Below, piece after piece: positions 10,765 to 21,538 of a stretch of DNA of 64,000 bases; position 1 is the first letter of the stretch; every line of letters begins with the position of its first letter. The stretch comes from Phaffia rhodozyma (lineage: Eukaryota > Basidiomycota > Tremellomycetes > Cystofilobasidiales > Mrakiaceae): NCBI GenBank assembly GCA_014706385.1, contig JACGZH010000001.1, positions 186,001-250,000 of the forward strand. Direction: 5' to 3'. Under the pieces are notes generated by a model that searched no databases, was not told where the DNA came from, and worked only from the letters and a program-made list of their open reading frames with translations. A program made the position numbers and the translations under genes.

Positions 10765-12083
10765 TCATCTACGGTACTGGTGGTTAGTATATCCCCGGTC
10801 ATCCCTGTAGTGATCGTCGAATTGAGACTGATAGAGACCTGGCGAGTACGGACGTGTGCCGATATCTCCAGGAATCACAGCTGGATTCGACCCTTCAGTC
10901 ATCCCGTACCGGAATACGCTCCCCGGCTGATTTTCCCTCTGCTCGTAAGGTGATCCTATAGGATACGCAGCTACAGAGGGTTCATATTCTGTTGAGGGCG
11001 CATAGGGAGAATACTGTGACGGAGGGGATAAAAAGCTTGACGGGGCAGGAGATAACAAGGTTTTCACTTGTTCAGGGTAAGATGAAGGAGATGGAGATCG
11101 ATTGGAAAGAGAGGAAGTCGATGTATTTAGACCGCCCAAAGAATAGAGGTTTGGTACGCCTGCGGTTTCAAAGATTCGGCGATCTTTCATCAAAGACCGC
11201 TAGAAAAGAACGAAAAGAGCAAAAGAAAGATTGAGCACATACTTGTGATGTCGTCTCCTTCTCTCCAACCGCTCAGAGGACTCCTCGCGTTGGCAGTTCC
11301 GGTGTTGCCAGTCTTGCTTTTCCTAGAGGAAGCTGTGCTGACACCCATGGGTACCATGCTAGACCGCTTGGATTTTCCGCTTCGGACAGAACCGGCAGAG
11401 CTCATCGGAGGATCGTAGAGATGTCGTTCAACTTCGGATGTGTTGATGAGACGGTGATGGTGTGTCTTCATTTCAAGATCCTCATCACCGCTCTGGTTCC
11501 AGAACGCGCGGAATCGCGAAGCTTTCTTGGAATGTTGAATGAGCCAGCCCAGTCCAAGAGCAATCAAAATGACGACCACTACGTTGATTTGACACAGATA
11601 GGCGTGAAGAGGAGAAGGAGGAAGCAAACAGACACAATTCAGCTCAAATGTATACAGGTCCGAGACATGAATGGCTCAGAAATTGTGAAGTACTACTGAC
11701 GGATACCTCCGAGAACGGAAGCAACGATGTAGTCCACGGTGCCGTAGATCTTACACGGCTGACCACGATTGTCTAAGCTCGATGACCCTTCAAAGATATG
11801 TGTTGTGAGGCGCAATTCCCATAGATGGATATGCATAGAAATACGGAGTGAGCTTCATGATAATTAGAGCGAGAGAGAGAAGTAGAAGACGGCGCAAAGG
11901 GACATGAAGCGAGATGAAGTTGAGAACGACCGACTTACAAGGATTGTCACCGCTAAAGTTTAGCGATCAGATGGAACAACGGGAAAGCCGAGCAGTTATC
12001 AGTTTAAGGATCCTGACTTTTCCTTGATGGCCAACATATACCAGATCTCTGAATACTCACTCTAACCAACAAGCAGTGCCCAT
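10765..12083 (-). CDS. Orphan single-pass membrane protein with disordered cytosolic tail
   Basis: Model complement(join(10765..11183,11243..11578,11707..11787,11939..11952,12061..12083)) gives 290 aa. I do not recognise the family. A short N-terminal segment of about 35 residues with two cysteines (MGTACWL, QPCKIYG) precedes one clear transmembrane helix at about residues 36-55 (YIVASVLGVVVILIALGLGW). A basic stop-transfer patch (HSKKASRFRAFW) follows, then a long Ser/Pro/Tyr-rich tail. There is no cleavable signal peptide, so the helix is probably a signal anchor with N-out, C-in topology predicted from the positive-inside rule. The second exon is only 14 nt but is required, since skipping it puts a stop in frame. 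The last intron uses a GAAAG acceptor, because the more obvious CTAG 16 nt upstream of the exon gives a premature stop. It is divergent from CCT3. Confidence 0.65.
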
Positions 12084-12640
12084 AGCTGTGTGCTAAATCG
12101 ACTGTGGCTGTCTGTGCGTTCAAGCAAGAGTGTTGAGCGATCTGAGGGAGCGGAGGAGTTTACGAGATGGTGATTAAAGGATCAAAATCTGGAGAGAAAA
12201 TTAAAGAAAAAATCCTCCGAGAAGAGGCGAGCCAGCAGACACAGAAAAATCAAAAGTCAAAGAAAACAGAACTGAAAGAAGGTGATTGCAAAGAATACAG
12301 TAGACGAAGGATGTGTCGAAAGTGAGAAAAGATCTTCAAAAACACAAAAAAAGAAAAAAGTTGGCGGTGTTCGCCTACGGCGAAGATATCAATTGTCAAC
12401 TTGGTGACTAACCATGACGCGGTATTTGATTCGTGCGCCGATCTATATAAGTGTCGTGTCGTGTAACAAAACAAGCGCGACGCGACGCGACTTGGTTACG
12501 AATCGTTACATCAATCCTTACGTAATTCACCTCGACCCTCTCACTCCCTTTTTTTCCTTTCTCCTCTCCTTCATCTCTACCCTAAGCCCTGTCTTCCATC
12601 CTTCCCTTCTCATTTAACACTCTCTACCATCACGCCCAAC
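12084..12640. other. Bidirectional promoter region between the membrane-protein gene and CCT3
   Basis: These 557 nt separate two divergent genes. A TATA-like TATATAA lies at 12444-12450, a repeated GCGAC motif at about 12475-12490, and a long CT-rich leader runs up to the CCT3 start. No other gene is seen. Confidence 0.5.
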
Positions 12641-15181
12641 ATGAGTCAAAACGTATTTGTGATGAGTATGTTCGCGTTTGAACTCTATGTGGTCGATGAT
12701 TAGGTGTGGTACACAGTGAATCGTGTTGTCATAGCTGACCCAGCATGTTGCTTACTCGTCTCACAATCAGACACTGGACCCGAGCGACAATCGGGTAGGA
12801 AGGCTCAGATCGCAAACATCAATGCTGCCAAGGTTCGTTTTGCTGTTATGACAGAGACTTGTTGGACATACTGTCTTGTCTGAAATCTATCAACTCGATG
12901 ACGTCCTTGTTAACTGCCTTTCACAAGGTGCACATTTCGAACGAACTCCTTGCTGACTAGGTCTTTTCTGTGCTTTCTGATTGCCTGCTCTTATTTTGTC
13001 GTTCAACTAAACCCTGTCAACACTGGCAACCCATATATGCTTACACCTTCCTATAGACGGTAGCAGATGTAATTCGAACATGCTTGGGTCCCAAGGCCAT
13101 GCTCAAGATGATTCTAGATCCTATGGGAGGAATCTTGTATGTTGCCTCTCATTCCTTCTGTTTCCTCCCTGGTCGATCTTATGTTTCTTTTTTTTACTCC
13201 AAGATTTCAGACGAGTACTCACGTTTCCTCCTTACTCAACAGAATTACCAACGACGGAAATGCCATCTTGAGAGAGATCGAAGTCTCTCATCCGGCCGCC
13301 AAGTCAATGATTGAGCTTAGTCGAACTCAGGACGAAGAGGTTGGAGACGGAACCACTAGTGTTATCATCCTTGGTAAGCCCATCGATTCGTTTGGGTCTT
13401 GACTGTCTCGGACAGAAGCTTATTTCTTCGTAAATGGTTCTCGTTATATCTTAGCTGGAGAAATCTTGGCCCACTCGCTCCCTCTGCTCGAACGATCGAT
13501 TCACCCAGTCGTCATTATCTCTGCGTTCAAGGCTGCTCTTCAAATTTCTCTCGATGTTATCCAGTCCATCTCGAAGCCGGTCGATGTTCATTCAGACAAG
13601 GAGATGCTTGCGCTCATCAAGACTTCCCTCGGCACAAAGTTCTCCTCCAGGTGGTCGGATCTGATGTGCCAGCTTGCGCTCGACGCTGTCCGCACAGTCT
13701 CTCAAACAGCCGATAACTCTGGCACTGGCGAGATCAAGACGATCGATATCAAGCGATACGCCCGAGTGGAGAAGGTGCCCGGAGGAGAGATTGAGGATTG
13801 CAAGGTATTGTCCGGTGTTATGGTCAACAAGGATGTGACGCACCCAAAGATGAGGAGGCGAATCGAGAACCCGAGGATTGTACTCCTGGACTGCCCGCTT
13901 GAGTACAAGAAGGGGGAGAGCCAAACAAATATCGAGATCACTAGGGAGGAGGACTGGAGCAAGGTTTTGGAAATTGAGGAGGAGCAGATCAAGATGATGT
14001 GTGACAAGATCGTCGAGTTCAAGCCGGATCTTGTGTTTACCGAGAAAGGAGTCTCTGGTGAGTTTGCCCTCTCTCCTTCCTTTTGCGCAGTAGTCCGAGA
14101 GCTGATTTAAACATACCATGTGCCTCGAAATAGATCTTGCCCAACACTACCTTCTCAAGGCCAACATCACCGCCATCCGACGAGTCCGAAAGTCGGACAA
14201 CAACCGTATAGCTCGAGCGGTCGGAGCGACCATTGTGAACCGAGTTGAGGATCTTCGAGAGGTTGATGTCGGAACCCAGTGTGGATTATTCAATGTTGAG
14301 AAGATGGGTGACGAGTACGTCCACTTATTTTTGTGTATCTAGCGCTGTTCACTGCGACATGTGTTCTTATCATCAACCATGTTGGAAACTTTACAGGTAC
14401 TTCACGTTCTTGACCGAATGCACCTCGCCCAAGGCTTGCACTATCTTGCTCCGAGGACCTTCGAAGGATATTTTGAACGAGATTGACCGAAACCTCGCTG
14501 ATGCCATGGCTGTTGCTCGAAACGTCGTCTTCAACCCACTCCTCTCACCAGGAGGAGGAGCGACTGAGATGGCCATCTCTGTTGAATTGATGAGGCGAGC
14601 AAAATTGATGGACGGAATTGAGGGTGAACCGGTGAAGGCCTGTGCGGAGGCTTTGGAGGTTATCCCGAGAACGCTGATCCAGAACTGTGGTGGAAATGCT
14701 ATGAGAGTCCTAACCGATCTCCGAGTATGTCTCTTCTTTCTTTGTCTCTCTTCTTCTTCTCTCTAACGCGTTGTGTCTCTTGTCCGCTCGTGTTATTTAA
14801 TAGGCACGACACGCCAACGGAGAATCCTCATGGGGAGTGGACGGTGATTCCGGAAAAGCAACCGACATGAAAACCTATGGCCTTTATGAATCCGCAGCCG
14901 TCAAGATCCAAACTCTCAAGACTGCTATTGAGGTTCGTCAAGTTCTCTTTCTTCCCCCCTTTGTTTATGGTGGTTGTTTTTCTTCTTTACGGGAGGCGTA
15001 GACTAAGATACGATTACGAACACCCCGCATGCCTTTGGTTGGCAAACAGTCCGCTACGTTGCTCCTAAGAGTAGACGACGTAGTCTCCGCCCGACGACCA
15101 GGAGCTGAGGAGGGTGGAGGAGGTGTCCAGACGATGGGTGGAGAGATGGACGGTGGTGATGATCAGCAGCCTGAGAGGTAG
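12641..15181 (+). CDS. CCT3: Chaperonin TCP-1/CCT subunit gamma
   Basis: Subunit of the cytosolic CCT/TRiC chaperonin that folds actin, tubulin and other proteins by ATP-driven cycles. Model join(12641..12665,12771..12832,13057..13136,13243..13373,13455..14057,14134..14314,14397..14724,14804..14932,15050..15181) gives 556 aa, close to yeast Cct3 (534). Group II chaperonin signatures are clear: [49 protein letters not shown], the nucleotide-binding [17 protein letters not shown], the apical region with [17 protein letters not shown], and the C-terminal equatorial parts [15 protein letters not shown] and [14 protein letters not shown]. The C-terminus carries the usual Gly-rich, flexible tail ([15 protein letters not shown]). 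Intron 2 is unusually long at 224 nt. Start choice is unambiguous: a CT-rich leader, then the context CCCAACATGAG. Confidence 0.97.
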
Positions 15182-15415
15182 AAGAAAAGGCAAGGTCGGA
15201 AGAAGAAAATAAGAAGAAAGAGAGAATGGGCGAAGCGGAAGGATTTTCTTGGATTTCGTTTGTGATGCGCCTGGGATCTGATATGAAGAGAAGGAAAGTA
15301 CTTCTTCTACACATCGATTTGTTCTGTCACACGTAAGAATGAAGATTGATCGATGGGAATCATATATATTCATACACAAGATTTTTTTAAAAAAACATGG
15401 GAGTTCTGTCATTAT

Positions 15416-16954
15416 TCACCAATGAAGATGATGAGTAGCACATTGGTATCCGTCGGGGTTGACGTCCAAGTACAACTGATGGTAGTCCTCTGCGTCGTAC
15501 CATTTCCCAAGAGACGCCATCTGGGTGACAACTCTAGAACCTTTGGGATCAAAGCTAGATTTTCGTAACGAGAAAGACATTGCCGGGTTGAGAGGAGAGT
15601 CAGGCATGAACAAATAGAAGAAAAGAGAAAAAAGAAGGGAGAAATTACAAAAAAAAAACGTACTATTTCTTCTGAACTTCGTCCTTGACAGCTAGCGCGA
15701 TCTTTGATTGTTCGTCAGAGTTGGTAAAGATGGCCGATCGGTATTCTTCATCGCGCCCGTAGTCAAGAAACAGAAGAAAGATAAAGGAGAATGTCAGCAA
15801 TGATCAAATTTAGAATGCTGAGAGAAAGAAGATGGGGAAAGAAAAATCAAAGACGAACGAGATCCTCTGTCTCCTCCTTGTCGATCAGCCGTTGTAGGAT
15901 CGTGTGTTCTGAAGAAGAACTGTACCGAACCCCATTCAGACGTGTACGCAAAGTCGGAAACCGTCAGAGCTCAAATCAATTGGAGATATGATGAAAAGAA
16001 GGCGCAAGGGATAACAAACCTCGACGAGTTCTCCATAGCCTACAGAAGATTTATCGTAAGTGACCTTGACGGCCTCGGCATGTCCTGTTCGACCGGCTGT
16101 TATTGCATAATCGATCAGTTCTATTTCCTTTGAACCACCCACTTAAATGGGGCTCTGAAAAGCAGAAAGAAGCGAGACGAACAGCACACTTCTCGGTAAG
16201 CTGATTCAGAGGAAATGACCTCAGATCAAAGTCAGTTGAATCAAATCATAACGAAATGTGTTATTTTGCGAAAAGAGGACAAACTAGGGTTCTCGCTGGT
16301 TCCACCGGTGTACCCGGAAACGGCTTTGAATGAGGCTACACAATCAAACGATTTGTGAAATGTCAAGTTAGCATTGGATGTTTGACCACACGGGGTATTG
16401 CATCACGCCATTAGAAAAAGAGAGAAATAAAGATTTGGAAATGAGAGATATCGCGTACGGAGGTGTCCGAAATAAGAAGTGAACTCATGCTCTACTCCCC
16501 AGCTGGGTTGAGTTCAATTTTTGATGTCAACTTCCCTATGGCAAAATGGGTAGAAAGAAGAGAGAAAAATAAAAAATAAAGAACTACATACAAGCATCCA
16601 CCTGCAAAGTAAGCGTGCTGAGAGAGATGTAGAACAGACGATGAAGTCAATCAGGTCGCAAGAGACGATTAGTCAATGCCTCCACTTCTTTTTTTTGTCG
16701 CCGGTCTCAAATTGTAAAACGGAAACATACGTCGACTGAATCAGATGAAGGACAACACGAGACACACGATCAGTCACTCTTCTACTATGCCATCCATCCC
16801 TCAGACTATCTCGATTCGCAAACCAGAAATAAAAAATGAAAAATGAAAAAGGATCGAAGAAGGACTAACCACCACTGTCGGTCTTTTGGATTTCTCTCGA
16901 CTGAATCGCGGTAGGCACCGTCGGCTCTGGGATCGTTCTGGGTTTCTTAGCCAT
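15416..16954 (-). CDS. MXR1: Peptide methionine sulfoxide reductase A (MsrA)
   Basis: Reduces methionine-S-sulfoxide in free and protein-bound form, using thioredoxin. Model complement(join(15416..15554,15664..15745,15859..15919,16020..16096,16183..16200,16285..16335,16459..16502,16592..16617,16731..16735,16870..16954)) gives 195 aa, a normal MsrA length. Visible motifs are AYFAGGCFWGVEHEF with catalytic Cys 38, SGYTGGTSENPTYREVCSG, GHAEAVKVTYD, FFRTHDPTTADRQGGDRGSQ, AIFTNSDEQ and KWYDAEDYHQLYL, ending in THHLHW. The catalytic core is intact. Ten exons cover only 1.5 kb, and three are tiny (5, 18 and 26 nt). The 5-nt exon joins the N-terminal 28 residues to the core in frame; if that exon were wrong, only the N-terminus would change. 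The gene lies convergent to CCT3. Confidence 0.88.
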
Positions 16955-17499
16955 GTTTGATGCTTGGGAGGAGAAAGTGGAGGATGCAAAGAACGTAGAT
17001 TTGAGTATGTTTCCAGGGTTGAATCGCATGTAAAGGACGAGCGTAGAGGTGGTTGGCCTGTCGTCGGAGGTGATGGTCGTGATGATGATGAGATCGAGAT
17101 CTGACGCCGGTTGAAAAGGCGTGTCACATATGAACTAACCCTAACGCTTAACGCCGTCGGTCGACCTAAGAGACCGGGTGAGCTCTTTGAGGTAAACCCT
17201 TGCTACTCTATTTGTTTGTCTAGAGACTGTACCGAGCTGGAGATTTTGAGCCGCTGAAGTGCTGTGGCTTTGTGTCTCGAGGAAATATGCTTGATAGAGA
17301 CAATGGGCAAGAGGGTCTCGGCCCCATCTGCGGTACTGCTTTCTTACAGTCAACCTTCAATCGGCCAGTAAGAACGTATGGAAATGTCGTATCGATTGAT
17401 TAATGCTTTGCTTTCTCTCACACACACACACACACACACACGATCTACAAAAGGAGAGCTCATATACATTATGGCACACATACACACATCCTAGAAAGC
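16955..17499. other. Intergenic region upstream of MsrA
   Basis: These 545 nt hold the MsrA promoter and the COX10 3' flank, with a CA microsatellite near the COX10 end. A small open frame at 17141-17353 (minus) has no recognisable domain and was not called. Confidence 0.45.
17419..17441. repeat. (CA)n dinucleotide microsatellite
   Basis: About eleven CA units lie 60-80 nt beyond the COX10 stop codon, in its probable 3' untranslated region. Confidence 0.9.
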
Positions 17500-19452
17500 C
17501 TACGAAGGAAGAACAGGCGGTGGCTTCCTTCTACTTGGAATCGCCATAGGAAGCTCTGACCCCTTTGGACCCCAGACCCTGTCTACCAACTGTTCCGGCG
17601 TCTCCTTGGAGCCACTGACCCAGCCCCAGACATCTGTACCGACCTTCCAAGGCTTAGACCTGACGACCCACTTCCCAACTTCACTCTTCCGGACTCCTTC
17701 CATCCAACCGGCATCATTCTTATGAATGATCATTAAACCCAACACTACCGGGAGATGCCACAAAGAGACCCAGAACAATCGTCTGGCTTGGAGATCTCTG
17801 GGGACTTTCCAGAACTCATACGCCCTTTTCGCAAACATCACGTTCGGCGCAAGAGAAGTGATGGCAAACAACGGAGTGACCGCTCCACTCAACGGAGCGA
17901 GGACCGAGCAGATAGGAATGATTGCCAGAGCGTGTCTCAGCGACACGGCTGCATTCCGACCGGGGTTTAATACGGAGAGCATCTTGTAAGAGGAAGAAGC
18001 GTAGGCCGATCGAATGAAGTGGGAGAGTGCGTTGAAGTGAGGGAACTGCCAGGAAAACAGCAAAAGGAAGAGCGATAATGGAGCGAGCGCTGTGATCTGG
18101 ACCTGGCCAGGATGAGAAGGAGATACCGGTAACGGTGCTTCGAGCGCGATCGAAGGGAGAGGGATATCATCGTTGGCGGCATCACTAGAAGAGCCCGAAT
18201 TGTCCGAGCCAGAACTCTTGTAAGACGGCGGTTGGTAATCCTAGATCCATCCAATGCAAAACACGTTTTCTCTAACATGAGCTCTCTCTGTGCTCCATAC
18301 AACAGAGAAGAACGAGAAGATACAGCGACTCACCTCCAACGTTGGCGCTCTCACACCGTCCCACTTGTTGTCCAGCTTGAACGCTTTCTTCTTGACCGGT
18401 GCCCAACCAGCCGGAGTCTCTTCCTCCTCCTCCTCCTCTTCGTCCCTCGGTACGACACTCACCCAGACCGGTTCACTCTCCGGTATCCAATCTGGCAGCC
18501 CGGCCCACGACTTGAACTCCTTCGTCGGCCAAAGTTGACCGCCCGTAGCAGTCCAACCCATGACGGGTGGGATGGCGCCTACGATGGCGCCTACCCAGGT
18601 GTTCCAGATCGTCAACCTCTTCATAGGTGTGTACACAAACGAATACAACACAAGGTTCCCCAGCCCAAGAATGGCCGTCGTTGGATTACATCCCCAGAGC
18701 AACACGCTCACACCGACGGCTGCACAGACGGCCGCAAAGATAGCTGCGTGAGGAGGGGAGATCGCTCGAGTGACGAGTGGTCGGTTTCTCGTCCTGGTGG
18801 CTTGAGCATCGAGAGGTGCCTCAAACAATTGATTGATCGAGTTTGCAGACGCCGACGTCAAGAACGTTCCTAATGTCAAAGAAAGCAAGACCGAAAGCGA
18901 GGAAGGATGAGGGGATAAGGCGAGTCCGGTGGTGGATGTTAAGGTGACCAAGATTGATAGTCGAGATTTGGACAAAGCAAGATAGAGATTCATCAGTCGT
19001 CGTGGGTTCAAAGGTGGCAGCGGAGCAAACGGTGGACGAGAAAGCTGGGGACTTGATAGAGTTTCTAGAGGAGAAGAAGCCGATGGCGGGAAGGGGGCGG
19101 CTGGTGAGAGCGGCGATGGAGACGTCTTTGGAGATGATGCTGTTGTTGGTATCGTCTTTGCCGTCGATGTTGATGACGACGGAGCTACAGTCGAGTACGA
19201 CCTATTCTGAATCAACCGGATACGTCGAGTCGACTGGCCGGATAGCATCATCACCCTTTCAGTCTTATCCGAGCCATTCTTTGTCCCCACGAAAACTCCC
19301 GGTCTGAACTTTGCTGTCGATGCCGATATCGATAGGTTGAAGCCCGACGGGGTTGTTATCGACGGGATAGTACGAGACGAGATATGAGCGTGTCGAGAGA
19401 AGGACGGGATCGAGGCCCTTGAAAGAGAAGGGAAACAACGTGTTGAAATCAT
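17500..19452 (-). CDS. COX10: Protoheme IX farnesyltransferase (heme O synthase)
   Basis: Farnesylates heme b to heme O in the mitochondrial inner membrane, the first step to heme A for cytochrome c oxidase. Model complement(join(17500..18240,18334..19452)) gives 619 aa. The Arg/Ser-rich, acid-free N-terminus (MISTRCFPSLSRASIPSF) is a typical mitochondrial presequence. UbiA-family motifs are present: SKSRLSILVTLTSTTGLAL, ANSINQLFEAPLDAQATRTR followed by NRPLV, and YTPMKRLTIWNTWVGAIVGA with IPPVMGW. Several hydrophobic helices follow, and SWQFPHFNALS after the intron is conserved in heme O synthases. An acidic run of ten Asp/Glu around residue 350 and the segment before the intron look like lineage-specific loop insertions. 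Only one intron is present, in contrast to neighbouring genes. Confidence 0.95.
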
Positions 19453-19971
19453 CCCTTGTACACGACGTCGTTTGTGTTTTATCCTCTTGTCGGCGTGTCT
19501 CTATTCCTGGCGTGAGACCAGACTTGCTTGCTTGTGGTCTTGCCTGAGGCTATGTGGATCGGCCTGACAGAGTAGAGTGATCTGTCGATTGAAGTGTGTT
19601 GTGCACAAGGAAGGTGAGAAGAGAAAAAGAAAGAAAAAAAAAAGAAAAAACCGGCAGGCGGAGAAAAAACTCAAATGACCGTCCAATCGTCTCGTCTCTT
19701 TTCTCCTCCTGTACGATCTATCCAAGTTTCAGATGGTTCATTCTCAGCAGCCTTGTGCATTCTACTCCCTCTTGGGTTGATGTTCGTTCTAAATTGCCTG
19801 GTCGTAGACTTTCGATGTGAATACAGCAAATGAAGGACCCGACACACACACACACACAAACAGAATTGAAAATCGCATAATTTGACATGTCATCTCTCCT
19901 CGCTTCCATCCTATGTTTCTTCCCGTCTCCTTCTTCTCGGTCGGTTGACCGAGTATGCAATCACACTACAT
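19453..19971. other. Intergenic region between COX12 and COX10
   Basis: These 519 nt hold the COX10 promoter and COX12 3' flank, with a short CA repeat at 19842-19858 and an A-rich tract near 19620-19650. No gene is seen. Confidence 0.45.
19842..19858. repeat. (CA)n dinucleotide repeat
   Basis: Eight or nine CA units lie between COX12 and COX10. Confidence 0.85.
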
Positions 19972-21291
19972 CTAAGGGGAAAGATCGGCAGGGAACTGGA
20001 GACAGTGCAGACATGAGAAATGGAAAAAGTCAGGCCAAGCGACGCTGTGATATTCCAAATCGGAAAGAAGAGAGAAACTAACCTTGCCCTCCTCGATCTG
20101 GTTGTCCCACTTCTCGATCCAGTCTGTATTCAGCAAAGAAGAAGAAGAGCAAAATACCGTGTCTCCTTGTTAGCATCCATGACAGCATTTTTCGAAACAA
20201 ACTCGGAACGGACCATTCGGGCAGAGACTTCGGTAGGTTCGCTTGAACTGCTTGCACGGAGCGTAATCCTCTCCCTTGGCGTTGATGCACTTGTGGTAGT
20301 CCACAAAGTTCTGCCAGCTGTAAGCATAGATCAGACCAGATTTTCCCACAGAAGTGAAAGAAAGAGTGGCAGACGACCGCCCGATAAGAAACAAGAGTGA
20401 CACAAGTCTATTGGTGAGTCCAAAAATTGGGGTCAGAGTCTCGAAAAATCTGATCACGTACCAGTGCTTCTGCATGATCCCGAACGACCCATATCCCCGG
20501 AAATGACGGAAACGAAGCACAAATATAAATTCAGCTTCAAGGAGTCTTCCATCGCATGATCCAATCTTGCTTGATCTAGCTAGCAAGAAAGGAGAAGTGG
20601 AAGGAAAGATTGAAAGTCCGTACGGTCTGGTTGGTCTGTGTGGAAAGGACGAACAGGCACAAGGAAAGGATAGGACGTTAGCAAGAAGATTTAGTTGTTG
20701 GGTGATATATTGAGAGTGGAGGAACGCGACGTTATAAACATACCTGGGGGAATCGGGCACTACACAGTTTTTCCCAAAGGAAAGAGACAAACGATTCCAA
20801 CAACAGAAGAGGGGACTTGTGAGAAACTAAAACATGACCGAATTGTAGGAGATTGAAAGAGCACTTACTCAAACCCAGCGGTTTGCATCTACATTCGAGG
20901 TTTTTTTCGATCGATTTCCATTGGTGAGATTGTCCGAACAGAGGGAAGTAGGGAAAAAAAGGGAAGGGGTGAAAGAAGCACTGTCAGAGTTTATTCCGCT
21001 GGATGTTATTGATATGGGTCGATCTTGAGAAGATCGGCCGTCCGTGGTTGCTCATCCATCCCTAGCAGGAAAGAGACACCAAATGATCCAACTTACAACA
21101 ACAACTCTACCCGGATCATCATCAGATGGACGGAGAGAATCCAATAGAAAGGAGGGAGGAGGAAAAAAAGACAGAGGAAAAAAAACCCCGGAGAGACGGA
21201 ATGAAAGTCAGTCACTTTTGCACAACGACGAAAGTGATAAATCGCCAAACAGCAGCATGGTAGCCATGCGAACGTACTGCTCGTCAGACAT
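19972..21291 (-). CDS. COX12: Cytochrome c oxidase subunit VIb (COX12), split by consecutive microexons
   Basis: Intermembrane-space subunit that sits at the oxidase dimer interface. Model complement(join(19972..19995,20083..20123,20214..20317,20462..20469,20624..20635,20744..20759,20869..20888,21274..21291)) gives 80 aa (yeast 83). The junctions rebuild the family consensus: MSDEQY, MQTAGFD, ARFPQ, TNQT, KHC, then WQNFVDYHKC and the rest, DWIEKWDNQIEEG and FPADLSP. The twin-cysteine fold is complete: a CX9C pair (C-WQNFVDYHK-C) and a CX10C pair (C-KQFKRTYRSL-C). Exons 2-5 are 20, 16, 12 and 8 nt, each with a good acceptor and a GTAAGT, GTATGT, GTACGG or GTACGT donor. The first junction (GTTCGC donor, 385-nt intron) is the least certain; translation could instead start at the ATG at 20888. 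Confidence 0.88.
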
Positions 21292-21538
21292 TTTAATAGT
21301 TTTGTTCTTTCTTCTAATGGATGGTAGACGAGGGGCGGAGAGGAGTGTAGGAGGACTAAAAGACAGCGGAGGAAGGTGTAAGAAGCTGGCGCTGTTTTTG
21401 AATTTCTGTTTTTCAAGTATCTTAGGTAGCTGCCACCTGATGTCAAGGATATAGCGCAGAAACAGAGCCGATACATCTTACAAGAAGGCAGGGAAAGAAG
21501 AAGAGAGAGATGCTAGAAACATATATCATAAACAGCTC

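Noticed and set aside
11190..11206. CTAG acceptor just upstream of the last exon of the membrane-protein gene
   Set aside because: Using it leads to a stop after about a dozen residues. The GAAAG acceptor ending at 11184 keeps a 139-residue coherent tail open.
17126..17145. Telomere-like CTAACCCTAAC near 17130 and GTTAGGGTTAA near 23104
   Set aside because: Each is a single short match with no tandem array, consistent with chance.
17141..17353. Small minus-strand frame between MsrA and COX10
   Set aside because: It is seventy residues with no recognisable motif, no supporting splice partners and ordinary composition for random sequence.
18232..18873. Plus-strand frame of over 200 codons opposite COX10
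   Set aside because: It is antisense to a clearly conserved COX10 region, with no domain and an unlikely composition.
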